From NCBI RefSeq assembly GCF_000003605.2, contig NW_003115952.1:120473-167386 (forward strand): a DNA stretch of 46,914 nt, in the 5' to 3' direction. Numbering within the stretch: position 1 is the first letter of the stretch; every line of letters starts with the position of its first letter. The translations under genes and the position numbers were made by a program. The notes under the pieces are model-generated. The model searched no databases and was not told the DNA's origin. It saw only the letters and a program-made list of their open reading frames with translations. Shown here in pieces: positions 25,801 through 36,647 of the stretch. This stretch comes from Saccoglossus kowalevskii (lineage: Eukaryota > Hemichordata > Enteropneusta > Harrimaniidae).

Positions 25801-28800
25801 CACAAACCAGTGAATTTAAAAACTTCATGATATGATTATTTCTCAGCTTGAAAGTGAAGTATCCTCATTGAAGAGAAGATTAGATGAGTTAAGAAAAGCT
25901 AAGAACACCACTATATTGAAAAAAGAAAAGCAGTATGTGTCAGTTGGAGAACCAAGCATTTCAAAGTAAGACTATAAACTGAAAAAATCTGTGTTTCCAG
26001 TAACAGGCTAGCTACTATACACTGTTTCACTGCTGGAAATTTTTTTTGTAGACAAAATTTTGCAAAATGTTTACAGCTACAAAACTTCATGATTTTCATT
26101 GCCTTTTAAAATTTGTGAACTTTTTACAGTAAATATTGTGGTAGACAGATTTTTTTCTACTCATTATTTCCTTGACATTAAAACACAGTGAATATGCTAA
26201 AAACATAAAAATAGTGAAATTAAATGCCTGTGAAAATAAATAGTTTTACAGTAGTCCCTATTTAGATGTAGTCTAAAATTGGAAACTTATAATTTCACCT
26301 CTGTGTGTCCTTCCATCTGTGCATCTGTTTGCATCTGTATCTCAGATAAGCCTAAGCCAATGTCATTCAAACCTCACACACATTATATTATACATACATG
26401 TACATATGTATATGCAGTTGTGTTTTTGATCCAATTCAAGATGGGAAATTTCATCATAATTTCTGCCATTCAGAAACTGGATCTTAGTCATGCATGGATA
26501 TATTTTATTTCTAACTGGTATTAAACACGAAGAGTCATTGATGCACATCATTTTTTTGACAGATTTGATTCAAAATGGCTGACTGATGGCCATCAAGTTC
26601 AAACTTTACACATACATCTGTTTCAAAATCTGATTCAAGATGACTGATCACCATTTTCGTGTTACAAATGCATTATGAATGTCATCACACAAATCACACA
26701 AACAAACTGGCTCCACTTTGTACAATGTCTGTCACATAAGTGTAAATAAGTATTGTCATTGACTTACGGTAATTTTTTAAAATACATTTTAATATGCAAA
26801 TTTAGTTATCATTACAATGAGAGTTTTCACTTGTGACCACTGATTTATGTAGAGTTCCTAAATTGTTATAGGATAATTAGATATTCTGATAGGTACAGAT
26901 TCTATAGGAAAAACTGTGATAACAACATAATGAACATTGAGGGCGCTGTTTGGAGGAGTTAAATCATTCAGTGACTGAAAGTCCCATTGGAAGTCTCTTG
27001 ATGTCATTAAATTTGGTTTCGATGATCTACAAAAATATGACCCATTATCCAAAATATCACCCAGGGTGTTGTTTCAGATAAATACAGTTTATTTTAGTTT
27101 GTACAGGTATCTTTCACCCTGTTTCTGAAGCGGTTAAACATTTTTGTAATTTACTGATAAAAGCAGCATAGCATTAACCACCTACTGTTTTATCCTCAGT
27201 AGAAGCTCAATACAATATGTATATTGTATTGAGTCCGAAAGACTGAGAGATACACACATACTCTCTATGTCTGAATTACCTGTTCTTGTTTTTTTTGGTC
27301 ATTCCAGTAGAATGATTTGAAAAAGTTTGACTCTTTGCAGATCAACTACTGATAACGGAAAAGTTAGTGATTTACAAAAACAGATTGAACAACTGAAAAT
27401 AAAACACAGCAAAGAACTGCAAGATGAAAAAGTGAAGGTAAATTTTAAATTGTGTAATAAAAGTACATTACATAAACATAGATTGCACTTCAATTTTGAT
27501 AATAATGTAATTTATACAGTAACATTTATTTTATTGGAAAAAACACTAAAAAAAAACAAAGAAGAGACTGTATGCAAGTCTAGATCATTAGCAGCCTGTG
27601 TTTGCTATAAGGATACAGAGGAGAAATATTCAACTTCTGTATACAGGAAAACAAAGACTGTGGACATGCCTCTGTCATTGACCAGATGACAAAAAAATGT
27701 GAAGTCTTAGAAAAGGAAAAACAGGAAGCGTTATACTTGAATGATATCATGGGTAAAGAAAACCAAGAACTGAGTGAGAAATATCAGCAATTACTGACAG
27801 AACTGAGTATAAAGGAAGCAGAATGGTGTGAAAAAGAGGAACAGCTTAATATAAAAGTATGTAGGGCAGCAAAATCATGCAATTATGAAATACCATTTTA
27901 TATAATAAACATGTCTATATTCAAGGAAGTTTTTGATTTAATACATACTTTACATTTATTTGTTTGTTTGTTCATTCATTCATTCATTCATTCATTCATT
28001 CATTCATTCAACTTTGACACAATGGGTTACATAGATGACCAGCACCTATTAAATAGTGATCCTCCACAATTACACATAAAAAATAAAAATTTCAAATTAC
28101 CAGTATCAACAAATTGTTTTTTGTGGTTTTACAGACCCATGTACAGAAATCTGTTTAAAAAAAATTATTGTGATACAAATTAGTTGTGATTTACTTAAGT
28201 ATCAATTCTTCATTTCCGCTTGGAATTTATTTTCGCTGAAAGGATGCTTTAGTGAAAATAGATTCCAGCGAATATACCTTTTTCCTATATTTTACATTCA
28301 ACTCATCAAAAATCAGTGAAAATCAATTGCATACAAAACACCCAAGTATTTTCAGTGAAAATTAATTCCAGCTAAAATAAAGTATTTCACAGTATATGAT
28401 TTAGTACTTGCATGGATTGTTTCAAGATATGGATATTTATTCCATAAATAAAATGTTTTGGTTTTGAATACTGACAGCTTTAAATCACCGCTCCATGTCA
28501 TGGTTGATAAAATGAATACAACACAGAATTTTGAAAATCATTTACACAAAAATGAAATACTCATTACATTAGGAGTGTGTTACTATATATGCTGATGATG
28601 ATGATGGAGGATTCTATATAATGTGTATTGTGTTATATACTAGAAATTGATTGCATTATTTTGCTTATAGTTATTCATATCATCTTTTTCAGCTCAAGTT
28701 ACAATGGGGAGAGAAGTACAGAGAATGGATGCAACAAACTGAACAGAAAATTGCAGATTTACAGAAAGTCAATCAGTTTTTGTAAGTATATGTTTTCAGG

Positions 28801-29677
28801 GATGTTTTTAGCAAACCTTGTTGAATTTCTAATCAATCACACATTTGTATTTAATGGCATTTTATAATTTCAAGCCAAGTCTGAACAGTGTGTTGCTGAT
28901 GAATCAGATCTTTGAGTGTAGCCACATTGGTGCAGTGAAACCGAGAGAGTTCATCATCTTTGCACTTCTAATAGCTCAAATACAGTACAAATCTTTTTGT
29001 TTGAACATTTTGGAGTAGCATCGGGGTTCACCACAATACTGTAAAAGCGTTATATTATTCACTGGGTTTTAATTTTGCTTATTTCGCTTATTTGGAAAAA
29101 CCCAGTGAATATGTAAAATTGAGCATAGAACACATTATCTAAATGATAAAACCATGAATTTATAACCCCTTGAATATGCCTGAAATGGTAAATCAGCGAA
29201 ATTTAAACCCAGTGAAAATTAGTAATTTAACAGTAGTTGAAGAGTTTGTCAATAAATTAGCCTGGGTACCAGAGTATCTTTGGTTTTCTACTCTCTATAG
29301 AAATCAGGAATTTCTTCTAATATTTTGCCTCTATGGTCAGTAGGATATTCATCTCTTGCAATGATACCCTGTACTATTATTATACTGTGTATCAATTATT
29401 TTAAAATAGAAACACAATTTTGGACATTTGTGATAAGCTCTATGTGTAAGCTTTAAGTTTTTATATTTTCAACTGCAGAGAGTTTAAATGTAGCAAAAGA
29501 CTAATACACCTTTAATTTAAATTTAAAACAAAGCAATCAAATTAACAATTAATGATATTTGAGAACAAAATAATAGATAATGTTACTTTCAACACTGAAA
29601 AATATGGATGTTTTTTTTTTTTCAGGAGAACTCAGCTGCAGACCCAGGCACCTAAAGACGATGATCCTTTCTCATAG
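22841..29677 (+). CDS. Unrecognised 213-residue coiled-coil protein, six exons, complete
   Basis: Exons are 22841-22915, 25847-25965, 27341-27437, 27647-27856, 28693-28781 and 29626-29677. Their lengths (75, 119, 97, 210, 89, 52) sum to 642 nt, every junction is GT-AG, and the frame stays open to TAG at 29675-29677. The protein starts MSRRASVPSKGEK and is then almost all charged heptad-like helix: LKRRLDELRKAK, LQKQIEQLKIKHSKELQ, KENQELSEKYQQLLTEL, KIADLQKVNQFLRTQLQ. It has no signal peptide or membrane segment. A short hydrophilic tail ends in DDDPFS. DPF is the core of the motif that binds the AP-2 alpha appendage, but one copy is weak evidence. The one notable non-heptad stretch is LKLQWGEKYREWM in exon 5. 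I do not recognise the family; a cytoskeletal, centrosomal or trafficking scaffold is possible. No AATAAA was seen close behind the stop. Exon structure is well supported, function unknown. Confidence 0.85.
23874..24081. mobile_element. Fold-back MITE family B, copy 1
   Basis: The left arm ACTGTAAAATGACTAATTTT and the right TTAACCTCTTTACAGT are inverted. The internal ATTTCGCTGATTTACCATTT and CATTTAGATAATGTGTTCTA recur in the copy at 29038-29234 in the opposite orientation. It is in intron 1 of the coiled-coil gene. Confidence 0.8.
25045..25589 (+). mobile_element. LINE 3' end (CR1/L2-like) with (ATATC)n tail
   Basis: A short frame ending at TAA 25197-25199 reads RTKLWNSLPGTLRSQPKHIF, then KQKLKDLLLARYTT. 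This is the AxxLWNSLPxxLRSxxxxxFKxxLKxHL ending of CR1/L2-type polyproteins. The 3' UTR follows and ends in a pentanucleotide run at about 25449-25585. The insert is severely 5'-truncated. It lies in intron 1 of the coiled-coil gene, about 260 bases before exon 25847-25965. Confidence 0.75.
25449..25585. repeat. (ATATC)n microsatellite
   Basis: About 27 nearly perfect 5-bp units, with a few 3-base slips (ATATATC). It is most simply the 3' tail of the LINE fragment on its left. The long open frames across it are an artefact of the repeat. Confidence 0.95.
26280..26720. repeat. Dispersed repeat family 1, copy d (eroded)
   Basis: GATTCAAAATGGCTGACTGA, TCAAGTTCAAACTTTACACA and TCACACAAATCACACAAACA recall the family. 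It lies in an intron of the coiled-coil gene between the exons 25847-25965 and 27341-27437. Confidence 0.5.
27969..28010. repeat. (CATT)n microsatellite
   Basis: Ten or so units of ATTC just after exon 27647-27856 of the coiled-coil gene, in the intron. Confidence 0.9.
28206..28392. mobile_element. Fold-back MITE family A, copy 3 (left arm eroded)
   Basis: TTGGAATTTATTTTCGCTGA at the left, TTCCAGCGAATATACCTTTT inside, and AAATAAAGTATTTCACAG (one base off) at the right match copy 1. It lies in the intron before exon 28693-28781 of the coiled-coil gene. A further fragment is near 4290-4345. Confidence 0.75.
29038..29234. mobile_element. Fold-back MITE family B, copy 2 (inverted)
   Basis: Contains AGAACACATTATCTAAATGA and AAATGGTAAATCAGCGAAAT, the reverse complement of copy 1, and ends AATTAGTAATTTAACAGT. 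It lies in the last intron of the coiled-coil gene. Confidence 0.8.
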
Positions 29678-30464
29678 AGAAATGAAAGGATGGAGCATTA
29701 TCATTTGTTTCCATGGTGACCTCTTCCCAGCATGCATTTTTCTATATGCACCAGTGTAAACTGTCATTTTTAAACCGTGTTATATAAGTGATTACCAATA
29801 TAGTAGTGCAGGTACTTGAGGTTCAGGTGATTAGGAACAACAGGTGCTATCTTATGTCAAACATTTTTATTATATTTATTTATTTAAATATCACTCACAT
29901 ATTTTCTGTCGATGGTTTCCACAAGCTAAAACATAGTATACAATTAACAAACTACATTACCATATGAAAGCACTTGACTGTATTTAACCTGAATCTCTCA
30001 AAGATATTATCAAGTATACAGATTAATAATTTAGAATTACTCTTCACAAAGGTATCGGTAATTTTGCCGTTGCGTCTAAAGAACCGAAATGGATTATCCA
30101 ATGCTTCAAAATTTCTTCTAATTTCATAATATTTCTTACACAAAAGTGAAGCCGCATCGTGTTCATTCCATTTTACCATACAGTTTTTTTTTTTTTATAT
30201 AGTTGCTCATGAAAGCCAGAAAAAAATGTATGGTTACCAAGCACCCATAAAAATGACCATTTTTGGGCCATTTCCCATTAGTTTCTATGGTGAAAAATTA
30301 ACACATAGAAAAATAATTACCGGTATATGTAGTTATAAGATTGGGTCTTTATGCTTGTATCAACTTATGGTCGGCAAGAAAAGATGGTATGTGCAAGACA
30401 ATGTTTTCACTATGACTGCCAACTAACAACTGGTTTATTCACTAAGAAATCTATAATTAAATTA

Positions 30465-30870
30465 CATTATTATACATCTGTCACCATAACGCCACAAGTT
30501 ACAGCGTGCCATAATTTAGCGGTATTTTACGGGGTATTTTCATCCTACCATATAAGGAAATGCGAATTCCAAATATGGAATCATTACACACATAAGCGTC
30601 CTCTAATAATAAAAACAAACATGGCTGCCACCAGAGTTTAACCGGACTCCACACAAAGAAGTTTGCTGATTCTGTTCTTAAATTTAAGCTTTCAGCATCC
30701 CATGATGTATCCTTGGAAGGAAAAGATGTATAATAATAAGGTTATTACGAGGATACCTCAAAGTATACACTAAGACTGTACACAGACCCATTGACCTCTG
30801 CTGTGCATCAGTACTCCCGCTGTACTGTCCTCGTACATACTTTGAGCTATCCTCGTAATAACCTCATAGT
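30465..30870. mobile_element. Repeat family C with hairpin tail, copy 1
   Basis: ACATCTGTCACC.TAACGCCA, GGAAATGCGAATTCCAAATA, AAAAACAAACATGGC and GATGTATCCTTGG lead to a terminal inverted repeat: GGTTATTACGAGGATACC ... TATCCTCGTAATAACC. The copy at 38340-38692 has the same parts in the same order. Confidence 0.8.
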
Positions 30871-32306
30871 ATATGATACAGGAGGAGGGGTTAACTAAAG
30901 CTATTTGTAAATAAACAATAAGTGATAAAACAATAATGGCTATCTATAGCTAAAAAGTAATCTAAGCAATAATTGTCAATAAACTTATTCGATATAGAAA
31001 TAATTCAAGGATTACCTAATGTAATAGCGACAACATATAAACGTATGAATAATTAAGTTTCAAAACATTAAATCTTGAGTACAAATTAAGCGACTCAATC
31101 GTCACACATTCCATTATCTTGAAAAGTGTCATGAATCTTTAACTTTGCAATAGTGGCAGCTGTGAATAATGAAAATATTTTCTATTTTGACCATAGAAAA
31201 AAAACTCTTATTTTTGTAAGCACATGTGCTACCGGTACTAAAAAAATAAATGTTTTTTTTTCAGTGGATGGTGATGTGTTGATAAAACCGAAAGAAAATA
31301 GTTTTCATAGATAGAAATTGCTTTTATAAACATGATGATTACAATGATTTTACGAAAAATCCTACTTGAAATAAAGTGTTTTGAATTATCTAAATTGAAT
31401 TATTAAACCTTTTCATTTGATTGTACATTTCCAAATGTCAATAACGCATATGGTAGAAACGTTTTTAGAAAAACAATGACAAACTGCATAACGTTTTTTA
31501 CCAGTCACATTTCATGCATAAATGTGCTGGAACTACTCAGTAAAGTGGATCTTCATGGATGAAAGTTGTCACCCAGTGGGAAATCAGGTTCTCTCTTTCA
31601 CTTCTAAGAGTTTTCTATTCAATATAAAACCAGTAATTGTATAAAATACTCCATGCAAGTATTTCAAATGTAGTCCAATCTGAGTAAAATCTAATGTATT
31701 GTACCGCATGTATTTTTTATTATTTTGTAATTTTTTGTCGATTTTTTATTTATTATATGCATCTTGTTTTTTGAACTTTTTATGATTACCAAAAACTTTA
31801 AAAAAACTACCAGTACAGTTATTAAATAGTATATTAAAATAGAATGAAATATGTATGAAAAAACAATAATTGAATACATATTTAAAAGAAAACTACTAGG
31901 ATCTGATAATAATCAAATTGTATTTAGACTTGAAATAAATTTGTCTATAGAGTGCAAGTTCTGCAAGATTAATTTTACACTTAATATATGATACAACCAA
32001 TCAGTGAATACAAAATATGTACATGTAAATTTGTAAACAGAAACACAGTATATTTTTATATAATGCCAACAAAAAGATTTATTTCTTGAAAGTATGCATG
32101 TCAGTTTGAAAGGTACATGTCACATTTTTTCTGTGATTTTTTCTAAAGTATTAAAATGATAGCCAGTCTTAATACACAAATCTGGTACATTTGTTGGCAA
32201 TGTACATGTATGTATGTATGCATTATAGTATGTGTATTCCATATATTATGGCAGTTTAGTGTGTTAAAGCCGTGTAATAATTTTTATATCTTTGTACAAT
32301 TCCCAG

Positions 32307-32431
32307 TAATTGATCCTTGGAAGCAGATTGAACTTGACATGGCTCAGTATGTACAGAGAGTGGAACATATATTGAATGAGTGTATGCTGCACTTCTTTTC
32401 CCTCATTGTTTCTTTCACATCTCTGTTCTAA
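32307..32431 (+). CDS. Possible orphan terminal exon
   Basis: An acceptor-like stretch (TTTGTACAATTCCCAG) precedes an open frame that reads IDPWKQIELDMAQYVQRVEHI, then a hydrophobic tail LHFFSLIVSFTSLF and a stop. An AATAAA poly(A) signal lies at 32617-32622. It could be an alternative last exon of the coiled-coil gene upstream, but the entry phase (1) matches none of that gene's exon ends; an acceptor at 32326 (phase 0) would fit. It may also be chance. Confidence 0.25.
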
Positions 32432-35400
32432 GTTTACTTTTAATCAGTCTTCAGAGGTCAAACTCTAGTGACTTCAGACTATGTTATGTGATTCTTTCTA
32501 TGTGAATATTTGTATTGACATCTGAACACTTAATTGATTTTTGTATATTTTGATTTTACTTAATTTAAAAAATAATTCTTACAAAGATGTATTTGTATCA
32601 TTGTACATATACCAGAAATAAATGAGAAATGTTTTTATGATTAATTATAATAACACAAGATTTGAGTTGTTTTTTTCAAAAACTACCGGTACTGTAAATT
32701 CAAGACAAAACTTTCATCACAATTTATGTACCAAAATTATAAGAACCTTGAGTGATATTAGTCATTATGAATTTATTGGTTTCAATATGGCAACTATTTC
32801 CTTACCCAAATTGTACTGCTCCCTGGCTGTGTCACAGTGTAAGGCCTGCTTATTGCTATTAAGAGGGGCATCCACAGAACTCACACTGGGCAGGGGGTTC
32901 TTTCACTGCTAGTATGGGGTAGACAAGACAATAGCACTGGAAATGAAATACACATAAACAAAAATATCAAGTTAAAGCGCCTGGCTTTAATACTTCTCAA
33001 AATAATTACAAGATCATGTATCAGTCTAGCATATTTATAAATGGCCCAGATTCAGGGACACCACCTGGGTTTTCACATGAGCCAATCAGAATGTGGTCTT
33101 GCCAGCAGCTGTCTGATGTAGGCAACTCAGTAGATTCTTTGATTATGTAAATCTGAAGCACACCTGGTAGATCCCAATCATCCTTCTAGAGTTGTAACAA
33201 GTATGACCTGTCAATCACCTTTATGACAGTTATCACAATGCACACTGTTTCTTCCCATGATTCCATGCACACTTATTTGCAGGGTTTGTGGTAATATGAC
33301 AAAAACATAAAATAAAGGATGCTGACACTATGCAATAGGGAAACCAAACAAATTAACATTAAAAAATTGCATTATTGACTACGTAGTAGTAATATTTAGT
33401 ATAGTGATACAGATCTAAGTCTAACGTATTACATAAATTGAAAGTACAAAATCTCTAGCCGAACACTCATTTGTACTCTACCACAGGTAGTTGTGATCAT
33501 TTCCAGAGAATGCTTTACGCAGGTACTATTTTCAGCCTATGACCACAGGGAGCACGTCGAGGTCACGACTCGGTTAGCTATGCTCAACTGGTTTGTAACC
33601 AGTCTTGTGATTGGTTGTTGACAAATTTTGAACAGGCCACGCCTCCAACTGTGCCGTGCGTTCCGGCAAACCGTTAATTAGTCGTAAATGGAGTCAATTT
33701 GTGTAGTTTTCTTGATTTATTCTGCAGATATCGGTAAAATATAGGCAGGGCTTTGGCGAAGTTTGAAAGAGCAACTAATTTTCTTCAACCTGGTATTTTT
33801 TATAGATTTTATTTTTCACTCTGTACATCTATTTTTTCCATTTTTTTTGAAAAATACGAGCTGGCTGGAGCATTCATCCCTTGTCTATTTCTTACACTAG
33901 ATACCAGCCGATACCCCCCCCCCCCCCTCATAGGGAGTGTGTACAGTTGATCATAGTTCCTGGGCTCCCTGTGCTATGACTGGATACAAAACAAAGATAT
34001 GATCAAAGTTATTCCTCATCTTCTTTTAAACACATACCCGGTAATTTCCTCAGTAATTCATTAGATTTTTTTTTTTTTTGTTACTACTCCTGGGTGTTGA
34101 TCGAATTACACCTTGTAGGTAATTTATAGTCAACGCAGGTTTCTGGGGATGACATGAACTTCATCAGTATGTGGTGAAATTTATATATTCGCAGACATGT
34201 TAGCAATGTATTATTTTCCACTTGCAGATATCTGTCATAGTGCTCTGTTTTAACATGCCAAGTAAAAACACCGTGGTCTGGTACACTCCCAATAGGCCAT
34301 ACTTCCGATTTATTATGTACACGAGCGTTATGTATACATTTCCTGAATTGGGACTAAACAGTGATCTATTACTGTGAAGCCTCCAGTAAAGACCGACGTT
34401 ATAACAATTATAATCGTTATTTTCCTTTCCATTTAACATACAAAATCGACTGTCTTCACAAAAGTTAACAACTTACTAGTATATAAATGTCATAAATCAT
34501 TGTGGGAACAGAACTGACTGGTAAGATTTAAGTTTTTGTCTTTGATCTGTTATCATTTGCTGTTAGGCCGTCGAATGAAATATGGAAATGCAAATAATCC
34601 AAAAGAGGAATTTAAAATTTTGATTTTCATGTTCATTTCAAAATCCTATTGTTGAAACGTCGAAATTAAAATCGTCGTATGCTCTTGTGTAATCTTATTC
34701 AGGATCTTCCCAATTTCCATTAGTGTTAGTGTTTTTCAGATCCTTAATGAATTCTTAACGAATGTATAAAATAATTAGCGATAATTACAACGTGTCAGTG
34801 GGAGTGATTGGTGATGAATTTGAGGAAGTCTTCGTATAAAATGTAACATATAGAAGAACAACTTGGTGATTTGATTTGATTTAATATGATTCCTGTTTAT
34901 CATCTATTTTACACTCTTCAATCTACACAGATCATGCACCTTTTGTAGAATTGGACTTGGTTTAAGACTATGTAGTTATAAAAGTGAATAAATAAAAAAG
35001 TCTAAAGGAATGGGCTATCTCTACTGTATGTCAATACACATATACACGCGAAAAGGAAGAACAGAGAACATTGTGTAGGGATGCAAAAGTAGGTTTAATC
35101 AATAATGAAACTGAATTTTAAAAAATGAAAAAAAGTTTTAAAATATTGACCAGCAACTCGTGAAGATGTTCTGAAACCATGGTGTAAAAATTATGATGTG
35201 TTTCAAAAAAAAAAAAAAAAAAATATGAAATAAAAAAAAAAAGATGATAAACAATATAAAACCAAAAGTTGTCATAGTATGAATGAATGAATTTTATCAA
35301 ATATTTGGATATAAAATTAACTTTCAGTCTCCAGTATTCTAATCAAATATTGTTGAACATGTCTAGCAAGTTTGAATACAAAGCTTATACGAACGTGTCG

Positions 35401-35769
35401 TCAGATGGGGGGGGGGGGTTCTCCCCAACGTGTCTGGTATTTATCGTGTTTTTATTAGCCAAATGTTTATGGAAATGGATTTATATTTTCCAATATTACA
35501 AAAATTATGGCTAAATTGCTGAAAACCATCTACGAACATTGTTTTTCGCAAAATATATCTATCGACTTCAAAACGATAGAATATTATTTAATAAATATTA
35601 AAAGAGCACCACCTCTGAATATCCATTCAAAAGTTTGTGCATTTTGTGCACTTTTCCGATTACATAACACATTAAATTCGGTGATTCTCCTTGCCTATCA
35701 AAATGACAGTAATCAAAACTGAATTGTACATTTATTTACAACTTAATATGCCACTGACAATGAAAAGAT

Positions 35770-36150
35770 CAGTGCATGCATGTCGAATATATGGACTAGG
35801 AACTGCATTCTTTGAAACAAAATGGCCACCAGTCGCCAATTTTGAACTTGACACGAGAAATAAACTTAATTGCATTGAGGCCCAATTACGTTCAAGGTCT
35901 GTACCAAGTTAGAACAGAATCCGTCCATTCAAGACGAAGGTCGGGTTCCGAAAAGGTGAAAAAGTGTAACTTCGATGATTTTGGCCTTAAAGTGGCTGCC
36001 AGTTGGCCATCTTGAATGGAATCATGAAACAAATTCATGTGCATATGTACGATATAATGTCTGATGCAAGTGTTTGAACTTGACCGGCCTAAGCATGTGT
36101 AGGATATGGATACGTACGCACACCCGGAAAGACGCACTCACGGAGGTCAA
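35770..36150. repeat. Dispersed repeat family 1, copy e
   Basis: AAACAAAATGGCCACCAGTC, GGCTGCCAGTTGGCCATCTT, GAATCATGAAACAAATTCAT and a terminal GTACGCACACCCGGAAAGACG match copies b and c. It sits directly downstream of the TRPC stop codon and may form part of its 3' UTR. Confidence 0.75.
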
Positions 36151-36268
36151 TTCGTTAGTTAAAACGGTGGATATGTTTAATTGCTTCTTGTCTCGTGTTG
36201 CGTGTTTCAATCTCACTAGTTTGTTACATATGTGTATTGAAATTACATAAAGTATGTTTGAGAAACTA

Positions 36269-36647
36269 TCACTGTCGTATTTCAAGTTCAATATCATCTT
36301 CATTGAAGATGGGATTTCTAATACCCAGTTGGGTACCAAACTGTCCTGCTTGAGAAAACCTGGCCATGGTATCATGGGATATGGTATGGATGGAAGTGGT
36401 TTCCGAATGCAAATCTTTTGGATTTCGATGGCGGATGTTCTCTGGCGTCGATTCCGCTCCCATTATCTGTAATTTTTGCTCGACCATTCTCTGCTTCAAC
36501 GTTTTGTATCGAGATTTAGTGTAGCCGTCTTCATTAACTTTCGATACGTCATACGCTGGTAACGGTACACTGCCTGTCTTCTGAAGACTGCCTTCGAGTT
36601 GTGATATTCGATTCATCACATCTGTTGTGATGTCTTGTACATTCTTC
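36269..36647 (-). CDS. TRPC: TRPC exon: C-terminal tail and stop
   Basis: Acceptor ATTGCAG. After completing an arginine the exon runs 125 codons to TGA at 36269-36271. It opens with a short coiled coil ([15 protein letters not shown]), continues in a hydrophilic tail and ends [12 protein letters not shown]. No PDZ-binding terminus of the TRPC4/5 type (TTRL) or Drosophila TRP type is present. Confidence 0.92.

Larger units (their letters stand above)
29678..36268. other. Intergenic stretch between the coiled-coil gene and TRPC
   Basis: The two genes converge here: the coiled-coil gene ends at 29677 on plus and TRPC ends at 36269 on minus. It holds the repeat at 30465-30870, a possible orphan exon at 32307-32431 and the dispersed repeat at 35770-36150. 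It also has homopolymers: C(15) near 33915, A(17) near 35205 and G(11) near 35408. Around 33540-33700 the sequence is richer in CpG, with an inverted CCAAT box, but no gene follows. Confidence 0.6.

Noticed and set aside
29952-30179. 75-codon minus-strand frame beginning MVKWNEHDAASLL
   Set aside because: It looks somewhat protein-like, but it has no homologue I recognise, no promoter and no exon context just behind the coiled-coil gene.
33530-33985. Inverted-repeat element with ACAGGGAGC ends
   Set aside because: Only about ten bases pair, and no target duplication is visible.
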